From a virus: a DNA stretch of 59,236 nt. The first letter of the stretch is position 1. Every line of letters begins with the position of its first letter. The notes under the pieces were generated by a model that worked only from the letters and a program-made list of their open reading frames with translations, was not told the origin of the DNA and made no database searches. The translations under genes were made by a program, and so were the position numbers. The stretch spans positions 1-59,236 of the IMG/VR virus record IMGVR_UViG_3300025102_006169, one strand, 5' to 3'. Of this stretch, positions 21,001 through 29,000 are shown piece after piece.

Positions 21001-22254
21001 CTCATCCAAAGAAGCAGATAATGCAGCTTGGCCACGGAGATTAGTGGTGATTTCGTCGATCGCAAGAGCGTATGCATTACCAGACGGCGCTGTTATCAGG
21101 GCTCCAATGTGGGCTTTAAGTGATCCAGTAACAGAAGCGATCGTGGCCTGATTAAAGGTCTGTTCTCTCAGTTTAATACCGTCCATGTAAGAAATAACAT
21201 GCAAGTTAGGTTGTAAAGCACCGACGGGGTTCGATATCTGCTTCGTCCTGAAAGAGAAGGCATAGTGGTGCCAATTTCCATCTGCCACAGAAGAGGTTGT
21301 AACCGTTGATACCCCTTCAAAAAGATCAATGTCCGCTACTTTCGTACCCGCAACGACTCCCGTTGCGTCGATAGGAGGACCAGCGACATGAGCGCGTAGT
21401 GGGCCTGCTCCAAGGTCTGAGATTGTTGACCCCGAGAAAAAGATAAGCAACCGACCATAGTCGGGGTTGGGCTGATAAGCGCCATTAGTCTCAGCGTTAA
21501 GGCTCGATGTTGCATGGCTGTTCCACAGGTCAAAAATAACCTCTTTGCCGCTATTAGCTAATGTCTCACCAGTGCCGCCTGCAAAGGAGGGAAACCCTGC
21601 CAAAGAGTCGGCATTCTTTTTCATCCAGAACTCTACCGTAACACCCTTACTCTCCAAGTCACACTGTAGATTGGATTCTCTAGAGCCGACCCTACCAAAG
21701 TCTAGTGTCCCGGCAGTGCCATAAATGTCTGTATCATAATAATTAGAACTAGTAAAGGTGGTATGTATCTCGCCAGTCGGCATACCAGAGGAAGCTGTAT
21801 TGGGGCCTCCCGTAATTCTAATGAAATCGGCGTTGGTGACTTTAGCCCAGCTCGAATCCTGTACTCCCCATGAGCCGGCGGAACGATTGAGGCTAGATCC
21901 AAGCTCAATGTATCCTGTGGTTTTTGGATACAAATTGTCATAGATGTAAAGGTCTAAAAAGTTTGATTCATTTAAGAAGCGAGTCTTCTCTTCATCAGAG
22001 CCATCATAAGGATATTCACCCGTGATCCTTGAAACAGAATCTTCATAATAAGATTTAGCAGATCCGTAAGTAACAAAGTTTTTTGGCTTACTAAAATCAA
22101 ACTGTGGAACAAACCGATTTACTCTTTTGATTTGCTCTCTAACATTGGCTGCGGACTCTAGTTCTGGTGAGTTCTCGACAACCTCTTGCTCTAGGCTGGT
22201 TTTTTGAAGAACAACATTTTGCTTATTAGAATCAAATAGCTTTTTAATACTCAT
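12055..22254 (-). CDS. Giant baseplate protein: gp7/tail-protein-I-like core with LamG-like modules
   Basis: At 3399 residues this is the largest protein here; AGGACAGAG precedes the ATG at 22254. Residues about 185-440 read as a LamG/concanavalin-A-like jelly roll (VEFWMKK at 207, WHHYAFSF at 328, SLDEFRYWKCERT at 415), with a trailing YYKFNEG and DYSG turn. Residues about 515-685 (LIPAWMVEED, IDTL-like helices, IYKSKGTEKSFRNLMHCYGI) resemble the KGT...G region of P2 tail protein I, the relative of T4 gp7. Residues about 745-975 look like a second LamG-like module (YTFEAEVIF, KWNFAIRN, ISSLKYYSTDVSD). The rest is Asn/Ser/Thr-rich beta sequence; the C-terminus is Gly/Thr-rich and low complexity. 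Its place after gp25- and gp6-like genes fits a wedge role. T4 gp7 is about 1032 residues, so this form is greatly enlarged. The domain calls are by eye. Confidence 0.65.
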   Translation of the reverse strand: MSIKKLFDSNKQNVVLQKTSLEQEVVENSPELESAANVREQIKRVNRFVPQFDFSKPKNFVTYGSAKSYYEDSVSRITGEYPYDGSDEEKTRFLNESNFLDLYIYDNLYPKTTGYIELGSSLNRSAGSWGVQDSSWAKVTNADFIRITGGPNTASSGMPTGEIHTTFTSSNYYDTDIYGTAGTLDFGRVGSRESNLQCDLESKGVTVEFWMKKNADSLAGFPSFAGGTGETLANSGKEVIFDLWNSHATSSLNAETNGAYQPNPDYGRLLIFFSGSTISDLGAGPLRAHVAGPPIDATGVVAGTKVADIDLFEGVSTVTTSSVADGNWHHYAFSFRTKQISNPVGALQPNLHVISYMDGIKLREQTFNQATIASVTGSLKAHIGALITAPSGNAYALAIDEITTNLRGQAALSASLDEFRYWKCERTEKEIQQNYFTTVNGGTNTNIANAELGVYYKFNEGITGDTATDRIVLDYSGRISNGVWNNYQGSTTRNTGSAIVSSSAATFEKEDPIIYGSHPDVKTLFDELSLSGSIYDNENNSSIVDLIPAWMVEEDELQGTQQIKKLTQIIGSYFDTLNAQIKALPDLKDNTYISSSSKPTPFMRNLLSSRGLMVPEIFVDATLLELFANRSETENYKLDINEVKNLIYKNIYNNLSHIYKSKGTEKSFRNLMHCYGIGDDIVRFNAYSNNTTFKLEDTHRQTVVRKNYVDFNHPTRFDGTVYMQSASNSDDDPSNFLNRVTGSTGVPAYTFEAEVIFPKKVEFSNPEYFDTPFLSSSLFGYQANVTTRTDEYDTRLGKGLGMRVFAVRPSVDSKDAKFVVIGGTSSTPDAGFFILETKTYSNVYDNQKWNFAIRNIKTGFDEGLAYSAGGGGGQEFVDVSGSAGAGTSGTGNKVEFVGFNVEAGVLKNKFFETTVGHNIQSNFHFGSKRFFIGADRTDLTGSVRHFADTKISSLKYYSTDVSDSAILAHALDPENVGTLHPLKQAIPPYGTEVIFSEDQTHIPFDPTPVPSFVRLPSLDTLFFHWDYSQVTGSNASGEFVVLDATSGSFHDGFQTANRRMQRDVFKVYYNGNGRAIGTKMQYCGRGFFPNARNSNDVISKEYVQAFKQNLPEAVNTADAVNVLSRDDDLYPRDAAISQTYFAFEKSVYGIVSQEILKFFATIVDFNDLIGDVVHKYRTNNKSMRFARELFFDKIQNDPDLDKFIDYYKWIDSSLSIFLQQLVPASADVTDEIRNVIEDHILTRSKYRHKMPMLDTKTFDGLPVGTVKAGNKFGGTYLKSSMKGVEELNYNWRYGHHPIGKNESHDLYWRERALRSETILGTHHSVDVIRQKINDIVLSFNSASADELNSNGTATGIYDGSTYALRKFARTTKLTADISSDIGGGYNYPRNQKPDAVFPLLNPANGAAFRLKPSPVADIREEEIRPVIKQTKRAIPAIYDTLTDLPPAIRGAKNLSPVTFFSSSASPSAGFGTHVFVKDENVHPEANAYLTNNDVIPDNQEIAGFHNDSYGPDYEVPMQGPFTNQHVGGNRHRHTDLNEGSDAGGPSGRAEAFRFNRNNARTTFGPGDMDEFGFIPFSNRSTRPNYRRDETAKRPVNIKNIQHRTSSAKQNTIAAGNFDKRYEFVQTTSRTVNNAAFTKAEGERNNFTISVAGADEVGYIDHVTDYAKPERRRTEHVIVSRFSAPGSPETAGDNRGGPGLDFEAAEVSPYNNLNYRNTTVRDPLRSLLTEKSERFGLKSGSSDSDVDVTSDYELNVTASFHKINRNRLRRIELQSTLTNANPALTASTFDNFFVQHPIPRSDFQYAWITGSLQTTVQPVLGYFPQDGLVSTGTGLISAINFVTASDFGAGLTDGSRRSDHENDTYDAGSLVRTDFAGLNTTIIEPISASNFTIGYPLTADVYNYYNYGDIGSFALNTVNMGSFIQRIGAPPSDKQPDILPNLIQHRQGPYGYPTWKQIRVGQGQLARYYRKNNLYTHTLTNPPEITVKVNGGTQQVRGKFGTTLLVSQSAVTSKFMPLIYDVKYKAGRRKDGTVVIRDGIIKTSFGNQIVTIEDETLLNALNLKYEPGDLSYKQILKMYRDGGTQDPSSPIQKVNSLTYKEIIFPSSKNMYTSEVRKRNNFENDFWRDSRADRTLKGIAKKPRNPAGVSVNQSSWALDPLVKFETRGDNNLPPVEQTGSHNDPERRAGVLQNDYVHFHRQSDGDASSANSVTVAGLGPLYARKQSFAATASVIAPWGLDVTADVNSFSHIGLAKAAGVTDGSSDQAFSVDGFFTGEAAFDANRMAGKFTGSAATPEFKFIERQPFYDTYDEFSDDIRVKYKDHSIIPEFRITDFLKFYRNKGDFLAENPRFLQIVGVDSGSNVPQNSDENNFFTTFTNSDFMKYFEVVRSDHENMAEPDSLTLKCSAVKKFIPYDGFYPAERTVQISEEFITSLSGTITHVTGANMNTPAGLRPLVQPVFAPGVLYNTIKSGLAVDYPILTGSLSGSGPNPAFYKQFYVAEETVVNAGSYGIFSNSQFTAAETIQGGGSFRSDHELGWDFRVPFESLIEPENYLANLNIQDEEPNPLAMVDSMINWSGQNTDVYKQMMNNFLSETVNFFMSDGGLTKIRSKTQKDFKAVTPGQPYGMRVKMWRSMDKSKIPSGSWGAFPLPQNTREILHKDGDINPYNGATASYASYPVDVSARETLTMYSRPSAFGPPIGLVGAAGVSGVADNLFGGTAAASTFAENHEFAPQNGVFSTHTPPYYDGECWYDIIFWPRGLKTTAINAAAVNGLNTFMVTFGQDPEAPNTPFQPTLDEMFSEPSPGLFFDISASTVGGSAASLKNGTPLAGSFRRKWRFDQEELLRHPKGSHWTRIEAMSGDGTSGDVVIGPAVGKYVNKWSMQLDASVNIFRKSSESEGNTGLDQDRAWEIQTKFECPILDFGYINNLSAFPTTTDSGPANATIPLGMWHQFGRLPQGDEGVYLQVTDIPEMWLANHPSASLIDDLPGINNTGLVSRSPYISGNRQGRIAAMQKYYNGYSVPVKSNNDTSAIGVADAGRNYSNVDGDDSVRIPKIQSLIDVCGFSTEPQRVGELRDTKQMSEGIVAVPFIEDQGERKFFRIMGPTNPNYETLAGASVKRQVDLMSKYVMPPFFDFLNNPGQVAPVAMYIFDFTHTFTKNDLQHMWQNLAPELTVKFDRAQESVTHRLYDNELLGSLTRLTDAATKTPNNVIVKRTVMPEKLQWMVFKVKQRAFSDYLQFTDNRERTMPKYTSNWPYDFCSMIELAKIGAEVEFRSSGKDRSFDLPPPAAPGQEPPNVDPPVHERPPFLGEPSTGPQGETNTAGIQDTTLNLGAGAGGLSAQQGVNTSSDMITSNLLTGGRIGGSGNTGMLQGGTTVSDQDTTTPAGTGRGALTTGAETP

Positions 22255-22271
22255 ACTAAACTCTGTCCTAA

Positions 22272-23798
22272 TTAATCAACTTTGAATTTGAAAGTTTCTG
22301 TCTGTTCAACATAATCTCCAATATCTTCGTTGTAGAACGCTAAATTTATTCCGTATCTGTATCCGGGCTCAAGCATTGCCATGTCTAAATCAAAATAAGA
22401 ACCTGATTGGTCGTAGGACAAGAATGTATGCTTATTACTGCCGGTGCCGTATGGAATAACTTTTAACTCATCTATCACTCTAAAGATCTGGAACGAGCCG
22501 CTTTCTACCAGATTTAACTCTGGTTCCGCAACGGCCTTAGTATAAATAGTTGGTGACCAATCTTTTTTGCGAGTGTAAATTCTGAATCTGGCAGTTTCAC
22601 TTTTACCGTATGTATTTCTGAGATTAGTCACATTTACATGAAAATCGTTTGATGGCGCAATTGTAGAAACATTTATAGTTTTTGGATTAATTGAACCTGT
22701 AACGAATTGAGTTGCTGTGTCGGATGCTTGTGTTACATTGCTAGCTAATTGGAACCATACATCATGTATTCTTGTTAAAGGTGTGGCTGCTGCTGTAAGT
22801 GCAAAAGAAGCCTTATAAATGCCAGTTGAAACATGTGAGCCTGTTATAACTTTGGGAGTAGCAGCCAAAACATGTGTGCCATCAACCACCAAATCTATAG
22901 AGTCAGTTGTTGGGCCACCGACACCATGTTCGTATAAACTAACCCCAATGTTTCCGGTTCCAATTGCTGGTATGTTCCTGAGCCGGCCTCGGAAATAATT
23001 GTATAAGAAAATAGTATTTAGGTTTTCTTCGCCTGTGGCCAACGAGCTACTGTAGAATGTATTGCCTCGATCGTCTTCGATCGACGAGTTCCAGCGTGCT
23101 TCGATGTGTGGTCTCTTAAAGAAAAACTCTGTTCCGCGAGCAAAAAACTTCTTTGTATAATAAGATCTTTCTGCTGTTTCAAAAGCGTTAGATATAAAAA
23201 CTCCCACTCCGTTATCTTCTTTGTGTCCTAACACATTACCATCACTGTTAACAAATTGCTCAACAAGGGTTGTTATGTCCAGATCAATGTCTTCAGTGCC
23301 GCTTTCAAAAGATGCTGTGAATGATGAAGATAAGTCAGTATAATAATCACCGCCTGCTGTGGACCAAAGTACATTTGTTTGTCTTTCAAAGAAATTTGAC
23401 CGACCTATGTCCCTGTATTCCTCCATGTCAAGTCCAGTACCTTCATTCCAAGAACCTGAAATTGCCGAGACATCCATCGTAAAAGATGTTGGTAAAGTCT
23501 GTCCATGAGGGGCATTAAACATTCTTAAGAAAAAACTAACACTACCGCTCGCTGGAATGATACCTGCATCACGATCGGCTTTAATTGAGTTCGTAGAAGC
23601 CGAGGTTTCAAATTCAATCAAAACCCTAGAAACCTCCGAGGTCAGGCCTGAACTACTTGAGTTCTGTCCGTAGATTGAAAATACCTCTAAAATGTCAGAG
23701 GCGCCCATGTTAGATCCAGAACCTCTAGTGCTCAGATTTTCCCTGAAGGCGTTCGTTATAGTATTGTCTGCTTTTGCAAAGTATCTTTTAATAGCCAT
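22272..23798 (-). CDS. Baseplate/tail structural protein (508 residues)
   Basis: A 508-residue protein whose ATG at 23798 overlaps the stop of the gp6-like gene (TAATG), implying coupled translation and joint assembly. The N-terminal 180 residues have the look of a DNRLRE-like beta domain: a start RYFAKADNTITNAF, a central VLIEFETS, then DVSAISGSWNEGTGLDMEEYRD, the last resembling the SW-x-EG-T strand of that domain. The C-terminal half is beta-rich (ARFRIYTRKKDWSPTIYTK, YGINLAFYNEDIGDYVEQTETFKFKV). No membrane segment or enzyme motif is seen. Its place between gp6-like and gp7-like genes suggests a baseplate wedge or wedge-bound surface protein. Confidence 0.65.
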   Translation of the reverse strand: MAIKRYFAKADNTITNAFRENLSTRGSGSNMGASDILEVFSIYGQNSSSSGLTSEVSRVLIEFETSASTNSIKADRDAGIIPASGSVSFFLRMFNAPHGQTLPTSFTMDVSAISGSWNEGTGLDMEEYRDIGRSNFFERQTNVLWSTAGGDYYTDLSSSFTASFESGTEDIDLDITTLVEQFVNSDGNVLGHKEDNGVGVFISNAFETAERSYYTKKFFARGTEFFFKRPHIEARWNSSIEDDRGNTFYSSSLATGEENLNTIFLYNYFRGRLRNIPAIGTGNIGVSLYEHGVGGPTTDSIDLVVDGTHVLAATPKVITGSHVSTGIYKASFALTAAATPLTRIHDVWFQLASNVTQASDTATQFVTGSINPKTINVSTIAPSNDFHVNVTNLRNTYGKSETARFRIYTRKKDWSPTIYTKAVAEPELNLVESGSFQIFRVIDELKVIPYGTGSNKHTFLSYDQSGSYFDLDMAMLEPGYRYGINLAFYNEDIGDYVEQTETFKFKVD

Positions 23799-25594
23799 TA
23801 TTTTACGGAGCCTTTAATGTCAGCATTTGGAAATTTAATTTCTAAAATAACATTGTCGGGGACCGACAGGTATCTCCCGTCAAGAGACATAAACTTTTCA
23901 ATGTTTAGGGATGAATTGGAATAGTTACCTGAGCTTTTATTAACTAGTTTGACATGAACTGTATCAACAACTCCTCGAACCTTGTTAAGTTCGGTATAAA
24001 TGTCTGTTAGGTAGAATCTCTCGCCAATAAACATTGTTGTGTCTTGGTATTTATTTCTTAGAGCGGTGATAGCGTTGTCTAATACCTCGAACCTATTAAC
24101 ATCATCATTTGCCACAATGTCAAATTCTATGCCAACATTAACTATCTTGGCATCAAGAATATCAACAGTGTCATTAATCATACGGTATCTGTTAAGATGT
24201 ATTTTTAAATTATCTTTTAAAGCCGAGTTGCTTCTTATTAGTTGCCCTCTTGAGTTTTCAGAAATAATAAACATGTTTAAGTTTCTTTTTAATGAGTCTT
24301 TATCTCTAATCACTCTACACCGTTTAATTGCTCCAAGATGAGATGGCATTGCATAAGCAATGGCCTCATAGTCTGTTGCAGTAACTGCTCTATTCTGGGT
24401 GGGAAAGACATTCATGGCTTGCATACGAATTTCTTCTATTGAAGGATCTCTAACTGCACCTACTATTGGTTGTTCATTTGAACACTCAAGAGTTGCTATT
24501 GTATCTCTAGCTGTCGCAGTGAAAGTTACTTCTGGGTCATTGAATTCAAATAATGGCCGGACGATACTTGTTACCGAGTTGACAGCAGCGTTTGCATTGG
24601 AGGTATTATTCTTGCGATAAGTAATTGTCAAGGTTGTGTTAGCAGGTCCTATACCTAATTTGTCAGTTCCTAAAATGTCAGTTGGATCAAAGGATGTATC
24701 GGTAACATAATCTTTTGCGTGCCTCTGTAGTACAACCGAGGAAGGATCTGCAAGTCCGGGTTTACTAATTTCGTTCTCGGATCCGAAACCAAACTGCAAG
24801 GCCATTCCAGAAAAATCTTTTCTGGTGGTAAATCGTCGAGCCGCAACAAACGGTCTAAGCAAGGAAGGCGCATTATCTCTAGTGTTGCTATCTGTGTTTG
24901 GTATTGATTTATAAACAACATCCTGTGTTAAAAATTCTACTTCAAAGTATTCTCTACCATTCGAATCAAAAACACTGATGATTTCTACAACATTGGGATC
25001 TGCAATCCTGACCTCTTTAAATTTTTGGAACTTTCCTATGGTTACTTCTTCGACGCCATATTGTCCTGACACCACCTGTCCTTGCGCTTTAATAGCATAA
25101 CTAGATGGGTTACCAGTAGTTTCATTAATCCTGCCAGCAACAACGTGATTGTTGGGATCATCAAAGCGAACATCCTCAGTTAAGATGTAACTATTATCTC
25201 CACCAGAAACAATAGTCCCTCGCTTGATAATTGGCATGTACGCTGGGTCAGGACCAAGTGCTGTTGTGTTAGTTGGGACAAGAGCATAAAATGATACAAT
25301 TCCAGTTGTAGATGCAGGCCCTTGGTATTTGTAGCCCATAGTTTCGGCCATTCTTAGAATGTTTTCGTACTCAGCGGCTGAATCAATGAATGATTCGTTT
25401 ACCTGATAATCTAAGTAAAATGACATGATGTCGCCAACGTAAGCAACAGTGTCCAACATCAAAGCTCCAAAAGAAGCTTCACTAAAATCTTTGAATGTAT
25501 TAGGATAGTACCGGCGAGCGTAGTTAACCAAGTCATCCCTAATTGACTCAAAGTCTCTACTCGTATAATCTATTGGTACATTTCTTTTGGCCAT
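23798..25594 (-). CDS. Baseplate wedge protein, T4 gp6 / baseplate J-like
   Basis: A 598-residue protein; T4 gp6 is about 660. The start (YTSRDFESIRDDLVNYARRYYPNTF, then SEASFGALMLDTVAYVGDIMSFYLDYQVNESFI) is the hallmark beginning of gp6-like wedge proteins. After it come the middle signature EIRMQAMNVFPTQNRAVTATDYEAIA and a C-terminal segment with KYQDTTMFIGERFYLTDIYTEL. It forms the dimeric ring holding baseplate wedges together around the hub and triggers sheath contraction. The gene lies next to the gp25-like gene, as in other contractile systems (W-J-I order in P2). ATG at 25594 with GGAG upstream; it overlaps the following 508-residue gene by one base. Confidence 0.92.
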   Translation of the reverse strand: MAKRNVPIDYTSRDFESIRDDLVNYARRYYPNTFKDFSEASFGALMLDTVAYVGDIMSFYLDYQVNESFIDSAAEYENILRMAETMGYKYQGPASTTGIVSFYALVPTNTTALGPDPAYMPIIKRGTIVSGGDNSYILTEDVRFDDPNNHVVAGRINETTGNPSSYAIKAQGQVVSGQYGVEEVTIGKFQKFKEVRIADPNVVEIISVFDSNGREYFEVEFLTQDVVYKSIPNTDSNTRDNAPSLLRPFVAARRFTTRKDFSGMALQFGFGSENEISKPGLADPSSVVLQRHAKDYVTDTSFDPTDILGTDKLGIGPANTTLTITYRKNNTSNANAAVNSVTSIVRPLFEFNDPEVTFTATARDTIATLECSNEQPIVGAVRDPSIEEIRMQAMNVFPTQNRAVTATDYEAIAYAMPSHLGAIKRCRVIRDKDSLKRNLNMFIISENSRGQLIRSNSALKDNLKIHLNRYRMINDTVDILDAKIVNVGIEFDIVANDDVNRFEVLDNAITALRNKYQDTTMFIGERFYLTDIYTELNKVRGVVDTVHVKLVNKSSGNYSNSSLNIEKFMSLDGRYLSVPDNVILEIKFPNADIKGSVK

Positions 25595-25612
25595 TCTAAA
25601 TTGTCTCCACTT

Positions 25613-25621
25613 ATAAATAGT
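25613..25621 (-). promoter_or_regulatory. Possible late-promoter motif ACTATTTAT
   Basis: The 39-base gap before the gp6-like gene contains ACACTATTTATAAG on the minus strand, about 20 bases before the ATG. The core matches the motif at 4708-4716. No -35 box is present. On the plus strand the same bases read TATAAATAG, which resembles a T4 late promoter in the wrong direction, so the reading is ambiguous. Confidence 0.25.
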
Positions 25622-25633
25622 GTTTCACATTAT

Positions 25634-26032
25634 TTAAATGCTTACGGGTATTGTTAAAAACAGATCAGTCTGACTAATCGCTGGTATGTTGTACCTAATC
25701 TCCAAAACTAGCGCACTCATATCTATGTCGCCATTTCCGTAAGTAGGGGATCTTACAGATACATTTTTTAAATCAACAAATGGAACATAACGGCGCACTT
25801 GACTACGAACTCTACCTTCAAGGACACCAATAAGATCAGATGTATTTTGTTCAAATAGTAGCCGACGAATACCTACACCAAATTCTGGCTCCATGATTCG
25901 CTCGCCCGGACTAGTCAAAACAACAGTTTTAATGTTTTGTTGTGCAAATGATTCGATCTCCCTATTAAGACCATAAGCCCCATCAATCGGGTCTATCCGT
26001 AATGGTAATGCTACTGAAATTCCTTGTGCCAT
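25634..26032 (-). CDS. Baseplate wedge protein, T4 gp25-like
   Basis: A protein of 132 residues, the same length as T4 gp25, with a perfect AGGAGGTAA ribosome site before the ATG at 26032. It has the family's core pattern: an N-terminal strand LPLRIDPIDGAYGL, then IKTVVLTSPGERIMEPEFGVGIRRLLFEQ, where the PGER...PxFG-x-G-x-x-x-LFE signature is diagnostic of the GPW/gp25 family. Later come a helix with R-x-x-V-RRYVPFV and closing beta strands. The protein nucleates sheath assembly at the inner baseplate next to gp6 and is conserved in T6SS as TssE. It lies between the 2613-residue gene and the gp6-like gene. Confidence 0.95.
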   Translation of the reverse strand: MAQGISVALPLRIDPIDGAYGLNREIESFAQQNIKTVVLTSPGERIMEPEFGVGIRRLLFEQNTSDLIGVLEGRVRSQVRRYVPFVDLKNVSVRSPTYGNGDIDMSALVLEIRYNIPAISQTDLFLTIPVSI

Positions 26033-26042
26033 GAATTACCTC

Positions 26043-29000
26043 CTAATCGTCACACTCGTCGCCTAAGCTATCAAACGGCCTGTTAAAGATTCTTCTACCT
26101 CTCTGCCACCAACGTAACCCATCTTCGAAGTTGACACGGGGACGGATGGCATCTCTAATAGATGTCGGACGGTCTGGGTACCCGTATTTATTTTCGTGTG
26201 TAAAGTCGATTGCCTGTGATGCTTCATAAATGACTGTAAAGACATCTCTCGCTGCTTGTTTTGATTTTTTGAATGCATTTGGTCCTCGTACCCATTTTCT
26301 AAATTTCTTACCATGATTTCCACCCGGCATCTCCCAAAGGTCACCGCCCTTACTTGGGAACCCACTATTGCCTATTGAAGCAAAAAAGCCCATAGTACTA
26401 TAAATAGCCATCAAAGAGTTAAATGTGGAGAGTGGGAAAAGGTATTCAAAGAAAAACTTATACTCTTGCTTTTCAATCAATTCTTCTATCAAACAATAAA
26501 CATCATAAGAGTCAGGATCAAAAAGATCGTATTCTTGGTCGGGTATGTCTAGTTCGGCGCTTGCAATTGGAATAACAAATCTGTCTCCATTTGGAGACTT
26601 CACCTTGAATGCTTTCTCATTCATAACAGACTCTTTAGATACTTCTGCTAGCGAACCTACAAAAGCATCAATGTTTGGATCGTCTGGATGTGGTATGTAA
26701 TTAATTCTTAGCCCAAACTTCCAACCAATAATTGGTATGTTATGTCTGTGGGTTTCTTCATCTCCAAGCAGTGATTCTTTCTGTAAGACTCCATCAATAA
26801 TCTCATGATAATGAACGTGGCCATTTGCACTAACATGTTCTGACGTTCTGCCGTTACCATTTTCATCTATTTCATATTCATGAGTATGATCTTCGATTTT
26901 TTCAGTTTCACCAGACAAAGCTGGATTACCCCATAAATCTGAGATCATACCTTTCAGTCCTTCAGATTTTTTCTGTTTTACATAACTATCCCAATCTGAA
27001 ATGTTTACTACATTATAAAGGTTCTCTGGACGGTCGCGTACTTCTGTAGGTGGACTATCTTTTTCTATTATCTTAATGTATTTTTCTAATACAAAAGGCC
27101 AAGCTTGAAGCCTGTCTTCAAAAGCGTTAGATAAAACATCTCCAAATTGAGAGCCTGCTTTTTTAAAAACTTCTTTCATTTTGTTGATGGCAGGCGTGGT
27201 GACTATGTTTTCAGATACAAAAGTATCTGGATCTGTCGGATCCGACATAACGTCTAGAGGTCCTTCGCCAAATACTCCTCCGCGTATCCAATTTTCGTTT
27301 AACAGAAACAGATGATTAATATTGTCGATTGATGGCGGAATTCTTTGATTAAAGTCATTTTTTATAACTTCAAATTCCTCTCTAATAAATCTTTTAAGAA
27401 TAATCAGCGCATCTTCTTCATTTTGTCTAATCATTTTTTCAAAAGCCGCTTTTTTAGCAATTTTAGCTGCTGTCTTGCTAAATTTGGCGCTACCAGAACC
27501 AATGTTTACAGTTCTTGAACTAGCCTTTGGTGAAATAGCTCGTTGTATAATACTTTGACCAGAGATCGCCGCATTAGACAGCGCCGCCAGTTTACCATCA
27601 TTTCTTGTATAAAATCTATCCACTGATTGTATGATATTATTTAAGGCTACAAACTCTTCTTGTGACCAATCATCACTAACTTCATCTACTTTAATCAAAC
27701 CAGCATCGGCCTTTCTGACTATGGTATTTACACACTGCTCTAAGAATCTGTGATAGAACTCCTCGTCTTGAGTCCCGGTAGCAGGTGTTCCGTCTGTTAG
27801 TAAGCCTTGTCGCATTCTTTCAGCTACGAATGTTTGTAACAGCCCATCATAATTTGCATCTGATAAACCAAACTGTGTAAACACTGGTACTGCTCTCAAA
27901 AATACATCCAAGACATAAATTCTGATAATTGCTCTAATTGCTCCATCAATCTTACCAGCGTCAGATGCAGACATTATTCTGTCAAAAGGTGATTCTTGAG
28001 CACATAAGGGATCAAACTCAAGACGATAGTCTTCTAGCAATTCTGTGCCTAGTTGTGCTGATTGCTGGGCTAGCGGTTTTAAGTCCAGCAGGTGTCTTCT
28101 AGCTGGCTCACAACCATCTACCTCTGGGACTAAAGCCTGTGCGATGTCCATCCACCCGGCGTATCTTTGTTCTTGCACATAGAAGGGTGGTGGAACTTTA
28201 TCAGGAAAAAGTTTTCCAAGTACACCACCATAGGTTTCATTGTCTAAATAAATTATGTCAGGCTCTTTGAACGGATCGTACCCAAAAAGAAATCCGGGGG
28301 CGATGTATTCTAACCCTATCTGTTCATGATTTTTTTGTTCTCTTTTGTTCTGTCCCTCCAGAACATCAGGTTGCAAGAAACTATCAGATGGCTCATCCTC
28401 AGAATCTGTTTCAGGGGATAAATCTACCCGGCCCGTAGAGATGATGTTGGCAATTCTTTTTAAGAAAGAACCACTTATCACATCGAAATTAGAATCGGAA
28501 AAGTATCTTCTAAGACGATTTTTGTCGCCTTCAGTTAAGTTTTTATCGGTTGCATCTGTTATAATTCTTTCAAAATATCTAAAAATGTGTTCTATCTGGT
28601 ACGAGTCTTTGATCTCGTCGGAAACTTCCAAAGTATCAATAAATTGTTGTAGTTCTATGGTCCGACTGCTAGGCAACTCCAAATCATAACTTGTAAAACT
28701 ATAATCTCCCTCGTCTAAAAGAGATTTCGGCGGAACATCAGATCCCTGTTTTTTGAGTTGTCTTCGCAATTGGGCGCCGCCGCCACTTGGAGATCTATGT
28801 GTTTCTACCACTTTTACTCGATAATTGTTATCAGGTAGTAAGTTACCATCGTCATCAAAAAGGTTATAATCATACTGAAGACTAAACTCAAAATTTGGTG
28901 TCGCATCTTCGGCTTCGTCTTTGTATGTTTTAAAATCAAGTTGTATGTCAGCAGATGATGTGTCAGGTAGATCTAACAATCGTGCTTTTTCGCCATAAAA

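Noticed and set aside
25612-25620. TATAAATAG on the plus strand, resembling a T4 late promoter
   Set aside because: It would transcribe antisense to every gene, since no plus-strand gene is present; the same bases were therefore considered only as a possible minus-strand motif.
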